DNA of 38,847 bases, from assembly GCF_020144665.1 (NCBI RefSeq), contig NZ_JAAHBQ010000034.1, positions 1-38,847 of the forward strand, given 5' to 3'. Of the stretch, positions 7,957 through 17,146 are shown in pieces. The translations under genes were made by a program, and so were the position numbers. Numbering within the stretch: position 1 is the stretch's first letter; each line of letters begins with the position of its first letter. The DNA comes from Oscillatoria salina IIICB1 (GTDB lineage Bacteria > Cyanobacteriota > Cyanobacteriia > Cyanobacteriales > SIO1D9). The notes below the pieces were generated by a model. The model made no database searches. It was not told the DNA's origin and saw nothing but the letters and a program-made list of their open reading frames with translations.

Positions 7957-9432
7957 ATGTACATCATTCAAATAGCCTCTGAATGCGCCCCAGTGATTAA
8001 AGCTGGGGGCTTAGGCGACGTGGTTTATGGACTCAGTCGAGAATTAGAAACTAAAGGTCACTGCGTCGAGATTATTCTCCCGAAATACGATTGTATGCGG
8101 TATGACCACATTTGGGGACTCCACGACGCTTATCTCAACTTGTCGGTACCTTGGTATGGTGCAGCAGTTCACTGTTCAGTGTATTGTGGTTGGGTACACG
8201 GCAGGTTGTGTTTCTTTATCGAACCTCATTGCGAAGATAACTTCTTTAATCGAGGTTGTTATTACGGTTGTAACGACGACACGATGCGCTTTGCTTTCTT
8301 CAGTAAAGCTGCCTTAGAATTTCTGCAACAAAGTAACAAACGCCCCGACGTCATCCATTGTCACGACTGGCAAACCGGATTAATTCCGGTGATGTTGTAC
8401 GAGATTTACAAATATCACGGGATGGGAAACCAAAGGGTTTGTTATACCATTCACAACTTTAAACATCAAGGAGTAGCTGGGGTAGAAATTCTTTGGGCGA
8501 CAGGTTTAAATCGAGAAGAGTATTACTTTCAATACGATCGCCTGCGCGACAACTTCAACCCCTTTGCCTTAAACTTCATGAAAGGAGGGATTAACTACTC
8601 GAATGCGATTACGACCGTTTCGCCCCATCACGCTTGGGAAGTCCATTGTGGCGATTTAGGGGCGGGTTTAGGTCACACCTTACATTTACAGCAAGATAAG
8701 TTTTCCGGCGTTCTCAACGGGATCGATTTAGATTTTTGGAATCCAGAGAGCGATCGCTACATTCCTTATCATTACACCAAGGAAGATGTAAGCGGCAAAC
8801 TGCAAAACAAAAAAGCCCTCCGAGAACGTTTATTACTGCAACATAACGATAAACCCCTCATCGCCTATATTGGGCGCTTAGACCAACAAAAAGGCGTTCA
8901 TTTGGTACATCACGCCATCTACTACGCCTTACACAAAGGGGCACAGTTTGTGTTGTTAGGATCGGCAACAGAACCAGGAATTAACTCTTGGTTTTGGCAT
9001 GAGAAAAACTTTTTAAACAACAATCCCGACTGTCATTTAGAACTAGGATTTAATGAAGAATTATCCCACTTAATTTATGCTGGGGCTGACATGATTATTG
9101 TTCCCAGTAATTACGAACCTTGTGGCTTAACTCAAATGATTGGCTTAAAATACGGGACTGTCCCGATTGTGCGGGGAGTAGGAGGACTGGTAAACACAGT
9201 TTTCGATCGCGATTACGACCAAAATAAACCTCCTGAAGAACGGAACGGATATGTATTTTACCAAAGTGATTTTCAGGCTTTAGAATCAACAATGGATCGG
9301 GCTTTAGGCTTGTGGTTTGACTATCACGACGAATTCCAAAAGTTGATTAAGCAAAGCATGGAGTACGATTACTCTTGGAACCATCCTAGCGATCGCTATA
9401 TCGAGATTTACGATTTTATTCGCCATAAGTAA
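7957..9432 (+). CDS. glgA: glycogen synthase (ADP-glucose type, GT5), cyanobacterial GlgA2 type
   Basis: Transfers glucose from ADP-glucose to the non-reducing end of a growing alpha-1,4-glucan in the cytoplasm. At 491 residues it is full length. The N-terminal ADP-glucose site KAGGLGDV lies at about residues 16-23. HCHDWQTGLIPV and the C-terminal GT-B motif IGRLDQQKGVHL, followed by NYEPCGLTQMIGLKYGTVPIVR, are all intact. The segment YCGWVHGRLCFFIEPH and the rather divergent sequence fit the GlgA2 type of the two cyanobacterial synthases. It is a single-gene unit, convergent with the cupin gene and separated from it by a palindromic hairpin. Confidence 0.95.
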   Translation: MYIIQIASECAPVIKAGGLGDVVYGLSRELETKGHCVEIILPKYDCMRYDHIWGLHDAYLNLSVPWYGAAVHCSVYCGWVHGRLCFFIEPHCEDNFFNRGCYYGCNDDTMRFAFFSKAALEFLQQSNKRPDVIHCHDWQTGLIPVMLYEIYKYHGMGNQRVCYTIHNFKHQGVAGVEILWATGLNREEYYFQYDRLRDNFNPFALNFMKGGINYSNAITTVSPHHAWEVHCGDLGAGLGHTLHLQQDKFSGVLNGIDLDFWNPESDRYIPYHYTKEDVSGKLQNKKALRERLLLQHNDKPLIAYIGRLDQQKGVHLVHHAIYYALHKGAQFVLLGSATEPGINSWFWHEKNFLNNNPDCHLELGFNEELSHLIYAGADMIIVPSNYEPCGLTQMIGLKYGTVPIVRGVGGLVNTVFDRDYDQNKPPEERNGYVFYQSDFQALESTMDRALGLWFDYHDEFQKLIKQSMEYDYSWNHPSDRYIEIYDFIRHK

Positions 9433-9446
9433 ACGAAAATATTTTC

Positions 9447-9472
9447 TAGAGACGTTGTACGCAACGTCTCTA
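9447..9472. repeat. perfect palindromic hairpin between glgA and the cupin gene
   Basis: TAGAGACGTTG, loop TACG, then CAACGTCTCTA: an 11-bp perfect stem between two convergent genes. The GTAGAGACGTTG...CAACGTCTCTAC motif is a recurrent interspersed palindrome in cyanobacterial genomes. It probably acts as a bidirectional terminator or mRNA 3'-end stabiliser, though no strong T-run follows. Confidence 0.8.
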
Positions 9473-9491
9473 CAATCTTAAATTCAGTTAC

Positions 9492-9998
9492 TTAATAACT
9501 TTTTTCTTCTTCCTCAATCGGGCGCGGTGTAAAAAACTGAATCTCATTTAAGTCAATAATATAAGCTTCATTACCGTCGCGAATCACTCGTTTTTGATGG
9601 CGAGGGTAATCACCAATTTCTATTGACTTGCGTTCGCCACCCATCAAGTAAACTAGATCGGTATCGAAAGGATTGCGTAAATGATGAGCAACTGAAGGAG
9701 TGGGAAACCCCATAAAATCTCCCGCACCAACTTCAAATTCTTGGTCAGCAATTTCCGCAATGCCGCGTCCCGATAAAATATAAAGAAACTCTTCTTCGTG
9801 ATGGTGGGCATGATAAATAAAGGATTCTTTACCTGGTGGGATGCGTCCCCAACGCAAAACCAGACGTTGTAAACCGACGAGATCGCTGATATTTCGTAAA
9901 TAAACCTCTGAATTGGGATTAAGCGGGTGTCCAAAGCCAAATTCTGGCGAATTTGCTAAATCTTTAGCTCGAACTAAGTAAGGGTTAGTCTCACTCAT
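9492..9998 (-). CDS. cupin-domain protein
   Basis: A 168-residue single-domain cupin. The first cupin motif is present as HAHHHEEEFLYILSGRG with its metal-binding His and Glu residues, and the second as GDFMGFPTPSVAHHLRNP with the fourth ligand His. Length and pattern suggest a small cytoplasmic metal-dependent cupin, such as an isomerase, dioxygenase or sugar-binding protein; the substrate cannot be told. The start is supported by AGGAG eight bases upstream. The C-terminus ends in a run of acidic residues (PIEEEEKSY). It is transcribed toward glgA and divergent from the MscS gene, with 63 bp between the starts. Confidence 0.82.
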   Translation of the reverse strand: MSETNPYLVRAKDLANSPEFGFGHPLNPNSEVYLRNISDLVGLQRLVLRWGRIPPGKESFIYHAHHHEEEFLYILSGRGIAEIADQEFEVGAGDFMGFPTPSVAHHLRNPFDTDLVYLMGGERKSIEIGDYPRHQKRVIRDGNEAYIIDLNEIQFFTPRPIEEEEKSY

Positions 9999-10061
9999 AA
10001 TTATCTCCTGAAAATTTACGCGATCGCACTACACTTATTTTCTCAAATTTTACTTAATTAA

Positions 10062-11219
10062 ATGGAAAATCTTTTAGACACAATCAAAGACCCCCTGATA
10101 GCTGCCAACGATACCATTACTGACATTTCTCTCGTCAAGATTGTCCTCGTTGTTACTGTTTTCACTCTGAGTCTAGCTTTAAGGCAAATTTTCTCTGCCG
10201 TTGTCATCAAAAGAATCGAAGTTTTAACTAACAATACAGAAACCCAACTTGATGACGAGCTAGTTAGTATTCTCAAGGAACCATTAAGCTGGCTGATTTT
10301 TGTAGGTGGACTTTGGTTAATTCAGATTATTGTCTCAGAAAACCTCAGCTCAGAATTAAATAAATTGAGCATCAAAATTATCAGTTTTCTAGCGGTAACT
10401 GCGATCGCTTATATGGTTTATTTTGCTGCTCCAATCTTGGGTGAGTTTCTCAAAAATTTGACTCTCAAAACCGAAACTGAATTAGATGATTTGCTCGTTC
10501 CTTATCTGCCCAAATTATTTCGCTTACTGGCAATAATTGTGGTCTTATTAAAAGCCAGTGAAGTGTTTTTAGGGGCTTCGGCTGGAGCATTAATCGGTCT
10601 TCTGGGTGGTGCTGGTGTTGCTTTAGGTTTATTATTTAAAGATTTAATTTATGACTTGTGTTGTACGGTGATTATCTACACAGATAATCTCTTTCGCTCT
10701 GGCGATTTGGTGTCAGTAGAAGGAATTGATGGTTTACTAATAGTCAATCATATTGGCTTGAGAAGTACAACTTTAAGTGTTTTGACGACAAATGCTTTGA
10801 AAAAAATGCCTAATTCCAAAATGATTAATGGAGTTGTAGAAAATTGGTCGCAACCTTTACCCGCCGGGGAAGAAAAATCAATTGGAATTACTTTAACTCT
10901 ACAAATTGATTGTATTTCCGCAGAACAAACTGCCCGTTTTTGCGAGCGTTTGCGCGAAATTCCGAAGATGATTGATACCTTAAGCGATCGCTTTTTTATT
11001 TGGTTTAGTGGGATAAATCAAAATGCTCGTGTTATTCAAATTAATGTTTTTGCTAAGGTGAATAATCCTGGTTTGTACTTTGAGACTATTGAACGAGTTA
11101 ATTTGGCAATTTTAAAGATAGTAGAAACAGAGGGGATTGAAATGTTATCTTCGGTGCCAATTGAAATTATTAGTGGTTTTGAGGCTAATTCACAACAAAT
11201 TCAACCAGTGGAAAATTGA
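10062..11219 (+). CDS. MscS-family mechanosensitive ion channel
   Basis: A 385-residue inner-membrane protein expected to open under membrane tension and release solutes on hypo-osmotic shock. Four hydrophobic segments are seen (about residues 22-45, 68-92, 103-125 and 150-200). The last includes the glycine/alanine-rich pore helix ASAGALIGLLGGAGVALGLL, which is the family hallmark, followed by the cytoplasmic beta domain with GDLVSVEGIDG and PNSKMING. The repeated ETQLDDELV and ETELDDLLV between helices is typical of the extended MscS subfamily. The soluble C-terminal domain is complete. It converges on the hydrolase gene with only 32 bp between them. Confidence 0.9.
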   Translation: MENLLDTIKDPLIAANDTITDISLVKIVLVVTVFTLSLALRQIFSAVVIKRIEVLTNNTETQLDDELVSILKEPLSWLIFVGGLWLIQIIVSENLSSELNKLSIKIISFLAVTAIAYMVYFAAPILGEFLKNLTLKTETELDDLLVPYLPKLFRLLAIIVVLLKASEVFLGASAGALIGLLGGAGVALGLLFKDLIYDLCCTVIIYTDNLFRSGDLVSVEGIDGLLIVNHIGLRSTTLSVLTTNALKKMPNSKMINGVVENWSQPLPAGEEKSIGITLTLQIDCISAEQTARFCERLREIPKMIDTLSDRFFIWFSGINQNARVIQINVFAKVNNPGLYFETIERVNLAILKIVETEGIEMLSSVPIEIISGFEANSQQIQPVEN

Positions 11220-11251
11220 TCTTTGCAAAATGCTGAGATAACTTAATTAAA

Positions 11252-12229
11252 TTAGTCGCTCGCTGATAAAATCTGGGCTAGTTCTGGGGCAACTTTTTGC
11301 TCTAAATTTAAACTGGATACAGCCTTTTCAAAAGCAACTTTTGTCACCAGAAAAGCCTTGATTTCTTGTAGTTCCATCCAAGTTATCTCGCTGTTAATAT
11401 AAGCTTTGGCGAGGGCGATAACTAAATCTTGATATTCGTTACCTTCCATCTCAGTCATCATGCGATGGTGAATATCAAATTTGCTATCAAAGCAGTGATA
11501 CCAAGATTTGGGTTGTTGTTGGACGACCATTTTAAATAAAGCTTTTTCATCCCCATGACTGACGACGCGATCGCGATCGCTGGCGACAATTAACATGGGA
11601 GTATTAACTTGGCTGGCGGCTTGTTCGAGTAATTGCTGTCCGAGGTCGTAAAATAGTCGTAATCTGGGAATGGGAAAACCGTGGTAGCCAAAATTTCCTG
11701 ACGCATCTTTGTTCGCCCATTCGTAATAAAAAGGTAAAATTTCTATTAATAAGTCAAGAGGTGGTAAACTACTACTCAGGTAAGGTGCAAATAAAAGTGC
11801 GCGATCGATAGTTTTGGGACTATTTAAAGCTAACCAACCTGTTAAAGTTGCGCCAGTGGATAAACCGCCAATGATAATTTTTTCTCCTAAGTTTTGGGCG
11901 ATTTGTAACCAATCGCGAGCAAAGTTTTGATAAACTCGAATGTTAGTAGGTAAAGGTGGAGGGTTGTCGCCGTTCCAGTCTCCGGCTATACCATGACCGG
12001 GTTGCAAAGGCACTAAAACATTATATCCCGATGCAAACAAAGCTTTTCCCAAGGGCGCAAATTGGTATGGAGCTGCGGTAAAACCGTGGAAGAAAAGGCA
12101 AACTTTTGCTGTGGGATGAGGTTGAAGAAAGAAGCGAGAACGACATTGTTGGTTGCGGAGTGGTAAAGTTTGCTCGCGAGAGCGAACTTGTTCGAGAATT
12201 GTCGCGATTGTGGTAGCGTAGTTCGACAT
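11252..12229 (-). CDS. alpha/beta hydrolase
   Basis: An alpha/beta hydrolase of 325 residues from ATG 12229. The oxyanion segment LFFHGFTAAPYQF, the nucleophile elbow GGLSTGATL with Ser as the likely nucleophile, an Asp in VASDRDRVV and a His in the DIHHRM region complete the triad. The pattern recalls carboxylesterase/monoglyceride-lipase-like proteins. The reading frame stays open to 12403, but that longer form would overlap the 3' end of argG by 95 bp in another frame. The preferred start follows an AGGAGG that is rather far away, so initiation slightly upstream is possible. It follows argG on the same strand. The substrate is unknown. Confidence 0.8.
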   Translation of the reverse strand: MSNYATTIATILEQVRSREQTLPLRNQQCRSRFFLQPHPTAKVCLFFHGFTAAPYQFAPLGKALFASGYNVLVPLQPGHGIAGDWNGDNPPPLPTNIRVYQNFARDWLQIAQNLGEKIIIGGLSTGATLTGWLALNSPKTIDRALLFAPYLSSSLPPLDLLIEILPFYYEWANKDASGNFGYHGFPIPRLRLFYDLGQQLLEQAASQVNTPMLIVASDRDRVVSHGDEKALFKMVVQQQPKSWYHCFDSKFDIHHRMMTEMEGNEYQDLVIALAKAYINSEITWMELQEIKAFLVTKVAFEKAVSSLNLEQKVAPELAQILSASD

Positions 12230-12308
12230 AAATAGATCGAATAAAATCTCGCCTCCTGATTCTAAATTTCTACCAGGGGCAACCACGAGCAGATTGCCCC
12301 TAACGGTT

Positions 12309-13511
12309 TTAACCTCTAGTTTTCTCAGACCAAACTCTGGTAGGTAGTCCCCAGATATAAATAAAGCCTTCTGCGGTTTTGTGGTCGAATTTGTCTCCAG
12401 CACCGTAGGTGGCTAAGTCAGGGGCGTAAATCGAATTTTCTGATTTGCGTCCGACTACGATCGCGTTACCTTTGAATAACTTGACTCGCACAGTACCCGT
12501 AACTCGTTCTTGGGTTTGGTCAATAAAGGCGTCGAGGGCTTCTTTTAAGGGGTTGTACCACAAGCCGCGATAAATTAATTGAGCGTAGGTGTCTTCAATT
12601 CCGCGTTTGTATTGGGTAACGTCGGCGGTAAGGGTTAAACTTTCTAAGTCGCGGTGAGCGTTAATTAAGACTAACAAAGCTGGTGCTTCGTAGATTTCCC
12701 GCGATTTTATCCCGACGACGCGATTTTCCATCATGTCGATGCGTCCGTAGCCGTGTTTGCCAACTAATTCGTTAAGTTGGTTAATTAATGTTACGGGATC
12801 GAGGCTTTGATTATTCAGGCTTGTGGGAACGCCTTTTTCAAAGCCAATATCGACGTATTCTGGTTGATCTGGAGTCTCGGCGACATCTTTCGTCATTAAA
12901 AAGATTTCTGCTGGGGGTTCCGTCATCGGATCTTCCAACGGACCTGCTTCAATCGAGCGACCGAGTAAGTTACGGTCGATACTGTAAGGAGAAGACTTTT
13001 TCACTGGTGCGGGAATGCCAAATTTTTCGCCGTAGGCGATCGTTTCTTCGCGTGTCATCCCCCATTCTCTTGCAGGTGCTAGCACTTTAATATTCGGATC
13101 GAGTGCCATAATACCCACATCAAAGCGCACTTGATCGTTTCCTTTCGCCGTACAACCATGTGCGACTGCATCCGCACCGTATTTATGCGCTGCTTCGACT
13201 AACATTTTTGCAATTAACGGACGAGCTAAAGCCGTTGACAGGGGATAGCGATTTTCGTACAGCGCATTGGCTTTAATCGCTGCAAAAGCGAATTCTTGAG
13301 CGAAAGTTTCCTTACCATCAATAACTAAAGATTCCGACGCTCCCGATTTTAAGGCTTTTTCTTTAATTGGACCGAGTTCTTCTCCCTGACCTAAGTCTGC
13401 GGCTAAGGCGATTACCTCTTCTATTCCCCACTCTTGTTTAAGATAGGGAATACAAACCGAGGTATCAACTCCACCAGAATAAGCAAGCACAACTTTATTA
13501 GCGCGACCCAT
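12309..13511 (-). CDS. argG: argininosuccinate synthase
   Basis: Joins citrulline and aspartate with ATP to give argininosuccinate, the penultimate step of arginine synthesis. At 400 residues it has the normal bacterial length. The PP-loop ATP site [10 protein letters not shown] lies at residues 9-18. Other recognisable segments are [30 protein letters not shown] and the substrate-binding [17 protein letters not shown]. It is a stand-alone biosynthetic gene whose transcript probably runs into the hydrolase gene. Together with carB it makes two arginine-pathway genes in the window, but they are about 8 kb apart on opposite strands. Confidence 0.97.
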   Translation of the reverse strand: MGRANKVVLAYSGGVDTSVCIPYLKQEWGIEEVIALAADLGQGEELGPIKEKALKSGASESLVIDGKETFAQEFAFAAIKANALYENRYPLSTALARPLIAKMLVEAAHKYGADAVAHGCTAKGNDQVRFDVGIMALDPNIKVLAPAREWGMTREETIAYGEKFGIPAPVKKSSPYSIDRNLLGRSIEAGPLEDPMTEPPAEIFLMTKDVAETPDQPEYVDIGFEKGVPTSLNNQSLDPVTLINQLNELVGKHGYGRIDMMENRVVGIKSREIYEAPALLVLINAHRDLESLTLTADVTQYKRGIEDTYAQLIYRGLWYNPLKEALDAFIDQTQERVTGTVRVKLFKGNAIVVGRKSENSIYAPDLATYGAGDKFDHKTAEGFIYIWGLPTRVWSEKTRG

Positions 13512-13619
13512 AAACTTGTCACCATAGAAAAACGACTAATGGGCTATTGTATCTGGTAAAGGAATCGAAATGCGATCGCTACCAACGATCTCTGTCACCA
13601 GATTGTCAGCGATACTTGA

Positions 13620-13856
13620 CTAATCTTCTTTGAACCACATTTTCCAGGTTGCCCCGAAACCCGCAGTTAGTCCCGCAATTAAACCAAAACTCATCCCTTC
13701 TAGCTGTTTCACAAGCGGATCTTTGGTGACGCATTCTTCAGTTGGTTCAACGACACATTGATTAATTTGCGCTTGACTGGAGACGCCACCAAAAACGATT
13801 CCTAATGTGGCACAAATGGTAAAGAAGGCTAAATGACGATTGATTTTTCTATCCAT
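13620..13856 (-). CDS. small membrane protein of unknown function
   Basis: A 78-residue protein with two hydrophobic stretches: an N-terminal one at about 9-27 that may be a signal anchor (ending SSQAQ), and a second at about 54-70 (GMSFGLIAGLTAGFGATWKMWF). Two cysteines (NQCVVEPTEECV) lie in the exported loop and could form a disulfide. The length, start and composition look like a real gene, and it fits in the gap between argG and the selD fusion on the same strand. I do not recognise the family. Confidence 0.6.
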   Translation of the reverse strand: MDRKINRHLAFFTICATLGIVFGGVSSQAQINQCVVEPTEECVTKDPLVKQLEGMSFGLIAGLTAGFGATWKMWFKED

Positions 13857-13945
13857 AGATAGATGCTCATTGCTAAAGGTTATTCTTATTTTGCCCAGAA
13901 CTACCTAATTTAGCAACATCCGGGCGATAATTGTCGCCAATTGTG

Positions 13946-16183
13946 CTATTTCAGCGCGATCGCCGCGCTTAGTTTTTCCCTAGCTTCTCTCACTCTACCA
14001 ATAATTCTCGACTGTTCGTAACCAGCAGTTTGCAAATTCTTTAAACAATCTTCAGCTTTTTCTGCTGGAATTGTTGCTAGCAAACCGCCGGAAGTTTGCG
14101 GATCGAAAAGTAACTGATATGCAGCTAAATTTCTAAATTGCTCGGCATTTTCTAGATAACTAGCAGCACGAAGATTCTGGGTTTGTAAAGAACTCATAAT
14201 TCCTCGCTTAATTGTTTCCATCGCTCCTGGTAAAATTGGAATAGTTTCTAGATTTAATTCTACGCTAAATCCAGCAGCTTTTACCATTTCTAATAAATGT
14301 CCTAATAAACCAAATCCGGTAATATCTGTACAAGCTGTTGCTGAATGTTCGCTAAATATTTTTGCTGCTTCTTGGTTACTCAGCAACATTGAGTTAACTG
14401 CTGTTTCAATCCAGCTTCCTTTGGCTTGATAGCGCAGATCTGCCGCAAAAAGAGTACCCGTACCAATTGCTTTGGTAAGAATTAGTAATTCACCTGGTTT
14501 CATCCCACTTTTACGCCATAATTTCTCTTCTGTTACTAAACCATTACAATTTAAACCAAAAGCTAATTCTGTACCTTCGGTTGTATGACCGCCAACCAAA
14601 ACAGTTTGTGATTTTTCTAGTACTTGAATCGCCCCGGAAAGGAGTTGCCAAAGAGTTGCTTCGCTGGCTTTTTCTGCTGCGTAGGGAAGCGTGACTACTG
14701 CTAAAGCAGTTTGCGGTTTTGCACCCATTGCAAAAAGATCGTTAAGACAGTGATTAGTCGCGATTTGACCAAAAATAAAAGGATCGTTAATTAAACTGCG
14801 GAAATAATCGATTGTCTGGACGATTAATTGATTTGCTGGTACGGAAATAACTGCTGCGTCGTCAGGTGAATTTAGCCCGATAATAATATTACTAGTTTGG
14901 TTGATTTTTAGCTGTTGTAAAACTCGTTCGAGGACGTTACTACTAACTTTTGCTCCGCAACCAGCACAACGCATTATTTCGTTATTTAAAGATCCTTGTT
15001 TAACTTGTTTTTTTGTGGTAAAATTAGCATTCATATCTGGTAAATCATGGAAGCGAGCCATAAATTTACGGTCAAGATAATCTTTCCAAACCCAGATAAG
15101 AGAAGATTGCCAGCCGAAGATACTCCAAGACGCGATCGCGCATTTATTTCCAGTTCCAATTAAACTTAAATAACGCTTTTGTGGTTGATAAGTAACGAGG
15201 GATTTGCCTGTAATAATTCGCTGTAAATTTTTCAACAATGGCTTAGCCATTCTCACCGCAAAAACTCCAGCTTTAGGACGAGAATAATTTTTCATCGTCG
15301 CAATATCGCCAGCCGCAAAAATATGCGAATGAGAAACAGATTGTAGCGTATCTTTAACCAAGATAAAACCTTTCGAGTCGGTAGCTAATCCGGAAGCGGA
15401 AAGCCAATCTGGTGCAGATGCTTGCGTTACCCAAATTGCGCGATCGCAGCCAACTTTTAAGCCAGATTCGCAAATTATTTTGTCGGGAAATACTTCAGTT
15501 ACATTTTCTGATAAATGCAGTTTAATTTGACGAGCTTGGCAAACTTTTTCTAAGCCTTTGCTAACCCAACTATTATGATTAGATAATAATTCTTTGCCGC
15601 GATGAAAAATGTGCATAGTCAACTTCTTTCCTGGCATAATTTTTTCAAGGCGAGTTTGAGCATTTAAAGCTAATTCAACACCACCTGCACCGCCACCGAT
15701 AATCGCCAAAGAAAGAGGTTTTTCTGGCTGGTTAGCTACTTCTGTAAGTAAATTATCCCAAGCTTGTAAAAATTTCCATACTGGTTTAGCAGGAATTGCA
15801 TATTTTGCTGCACCAGATACAGAACTTGTAGCGGGAGTGCTGCCAATATCAATTGATAAGTAATCAAAGTAAACCCGAGGATGGTTAGTACAAATAACTT
15901 GATTTTTTGCCAAGTCTAAACCAACAGCTTTATCGAGATAAAATTGTGCCTTAGCGAAGCGACAAAGACGTTGTAAATCGATATGAGACTCGTCAAAAGT
16001 GTAGAAACCTGCAATCAAACCAGGTAACATCCCGGAATAGGGAGTATGAGTAGTATCGCTGATAAGAGTTAAGCGGATACCTGGAAGAGGAGACATAACC
16101 CACATCAAAAGCGCGATCGCGTGGCTGTGTCCGCCGCCAATTAGCACTAAATCTTTTATAATCGGATCGGTTGTTGCTTGCAT
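13946..16183 (-). CDS. selD: fusion of NDH-like FAD/NAD oxidoreductase and selenide, water dikinase (SelD)
   Basis: The N-terminal part (about 1-375) is a pyridine-nucleotide-disulfide oxidoreductase resembling type II NADH dehydrogenase, with a FAD site LVLIGGGHSHAIAL at about residue 13 and an NAD site LAIIGGGAGGVELAL. The C-terminal part (about 400-745) is SelD, which makes selenophosphate from selenide and ATP. Its catalytic Cys409 and Lys412 (GCGAKV) align with E. coli Cys17 and Lys20, and the Cys is encoded by TGC, so no selenocysteine is needed. The ATP-binding Asp residues in the NSPDDAAVI segment are kept. Such fusions are known in cyanobacteria and some other bacteria. The oxidoreductase may reduce selenium or deliver selenide to SelD, which is inference. 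No selenocysteine or selenouridine machinery is visible nearby. Confidence 0.93.
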   Translation of the reverse strand: MQATTDPIIKDLVLIGGGHSHAIALLMWVMSPLPGIRLTLISDTTHTPYSGMLPGLIAGFYTFDESHIDLQRLCRFAKAQFYLDKAVGLDLAKNQVICTNHPRVYFDYLSIDIGSTPATSSVSGAAKYAIPAKPVWKFLQAWDNLLTEVANQPEKPLSLAIIGGGAGGVELALNAQTRLEKIMPGKKLTMHIFHRGKELLSNHNSWVSKGLEKVCQARQIKLHLSENVTEVFPDKIICESGLKVGCDRAIWVTQASAPDWLSASGLATDSKGFILVKDTLQSVSHSHIFAAGDIATMKNYSRPKAGVFAVRMAKPLLKNLQRIITGKSLVTYQPQKRYLSLIGTGNKCAIASWSIFGWQSSLIWVWKDYLDRKFMARFHDLPDMNANFTTKKQVKQGSLNNEIMRCAGCGAKVSSNVLERVLQQLKINQTSNIIIGLNSPDDAAVISVPANQLIVQTIDYFRSLINDPFIFGQIATNHCLNDLFAMGAKPQTALAVVTLPYAAEKASEATLWQLLSGAIQVLEKSQTVLVGGHTTEGTELAFGLNCNGLVTEEKLWRKSGMKPGELLILTKAIGTGTLFAADLRYQAKGSWIETAVNSMLLSNQEAAKIFSEHSATACTDITGFGLLGHLLEMVKAAGFSVELNLETIPILPGAMETIKRGIMSSLQTQNLRAASYLENAEQFRNLAAYQLLFDPQTSGGLLATIPAEKAEDCLKNLQTAGYEQSRIIGRVREAREKLSAAIALK

Positions 16184-16438
16184 CGCGAGTGAGTGGCTGA
16201 GCTAGGAATTGCATAACTACCTAAATAATAACTGCTAAAGTAATAACTGTCAGCGCAATTTTCTCCTCAAATCCCCAGGATGACTAATAAGCGATCTTCA
16301 AGCAAAAATCTTTTTATCTTAGTAGTTGGTTAATTTTCCTTCTCGAGGAAGATTTCTTCGCTGTGTTCGCTAACTTAAACTATTTATATACTGCCTTAAG
16401 GCACAATTTTAGGAAAAATAAATTCTTAGGTAATTGAA

Positions 16439-17107
16439 ATGATAAAAGCCGTAATTTTTGACGTAGATGGCACCTTAGTAGACACAGTTGATTTACACGC
16501 CCAAGCATGGCAAAAAGCTTTTGCTAAATACGGTTATGAGATTTCTTTAGCTGAATTACGCCAGCAAATAGGTAAAGGAAGTGAATATATTATTCCCGTG
16601 TTTATTTCTCAAGCTGAGTTTGAAGAAAAAGGTGAAGATATCGCGGAATATCGGAAGGAATATTTTCAAAATGAGTTGATGTCTCAAGTGCGTCCTTTTG
16701 AGAAAGTGCCGGAATTATTTAAACGTATCAAAGCCGATAGCAAAAAGGTTGTTTTGGCGACTTCAGCCCGAAAAACTACTTTAGAAACTTATAAAAAATT
16801 GCTTAAAATTGACGATCTAGCTGACGGCGCAACTGCAAAAGACGATGTAGAAAAATCGAAGCCAGAACCGGATATTTTTGCCGCAGCTTTAGCAAAATTA
16901 TCTGGTATTAGTGCTGAAGAAGTAATTGTGGTTGGCGATAGTCCATACGATGCAATAGCGGCAGGTAAAATTAATTTACGCACTGTTGGCGTACTTTGTG
17001 GTGGTTTTTCAGAGGAGGTATTACGAGAAGCTGGTTGTATAGCAATTTATCAAAATCCAGCAGATTTGTTAGCAAATTATGTCGAATCTCCTTTAGCAGA
17101 AAATTAG
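16439..17107 (+). CDS. HAD-superfamily phosphatase
   Basis: A 222-residue haloacid-dehalogenase hydrolase. Motif I is VIFDVDGTLVDT with nucleophile Asp and general-acid Asp at about residues 8 and 10. Motif II is the Thr/Ser in VVLATSARKTT, motif III is the Lys in KSKPEPDIF, and motif IV is VVGDSPYDAIAAG. A small alpha-helical cap lies between motifs I and II (type C1). This is the phosphoglycolate-phosphatase/beta-phosphoglucomutase group, but the exact phosphoester substrate cannot be deduced. The gene is alone on the plus strand, converging on the EamA gene 39 bp away. Confidence 0.88.
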   Translation: MIKAVIFDVDGTLVDTVDLHAQAWQKAFAKYGYEISLAELRQQIGKGSEYIIPVFISQAEFEEKGEDIAEYRKEYFQNELMSQVRPFEKVPELFKRIKADSKKVVLATSARKTTLETYKKLLKIDDLADGATAKDDVEKSKPEPDIFAAALAKLSGISAEEVIVVGDSPYDAIAAGKINLRTVGVLCGGFSEEVLREAGCIAIYQNPADLLANYVESPLAEN

Positions 17108-17146
17108 AGAGTTTTGAGGCGATTTGAGGGTAAATTTTCCGGGAAC

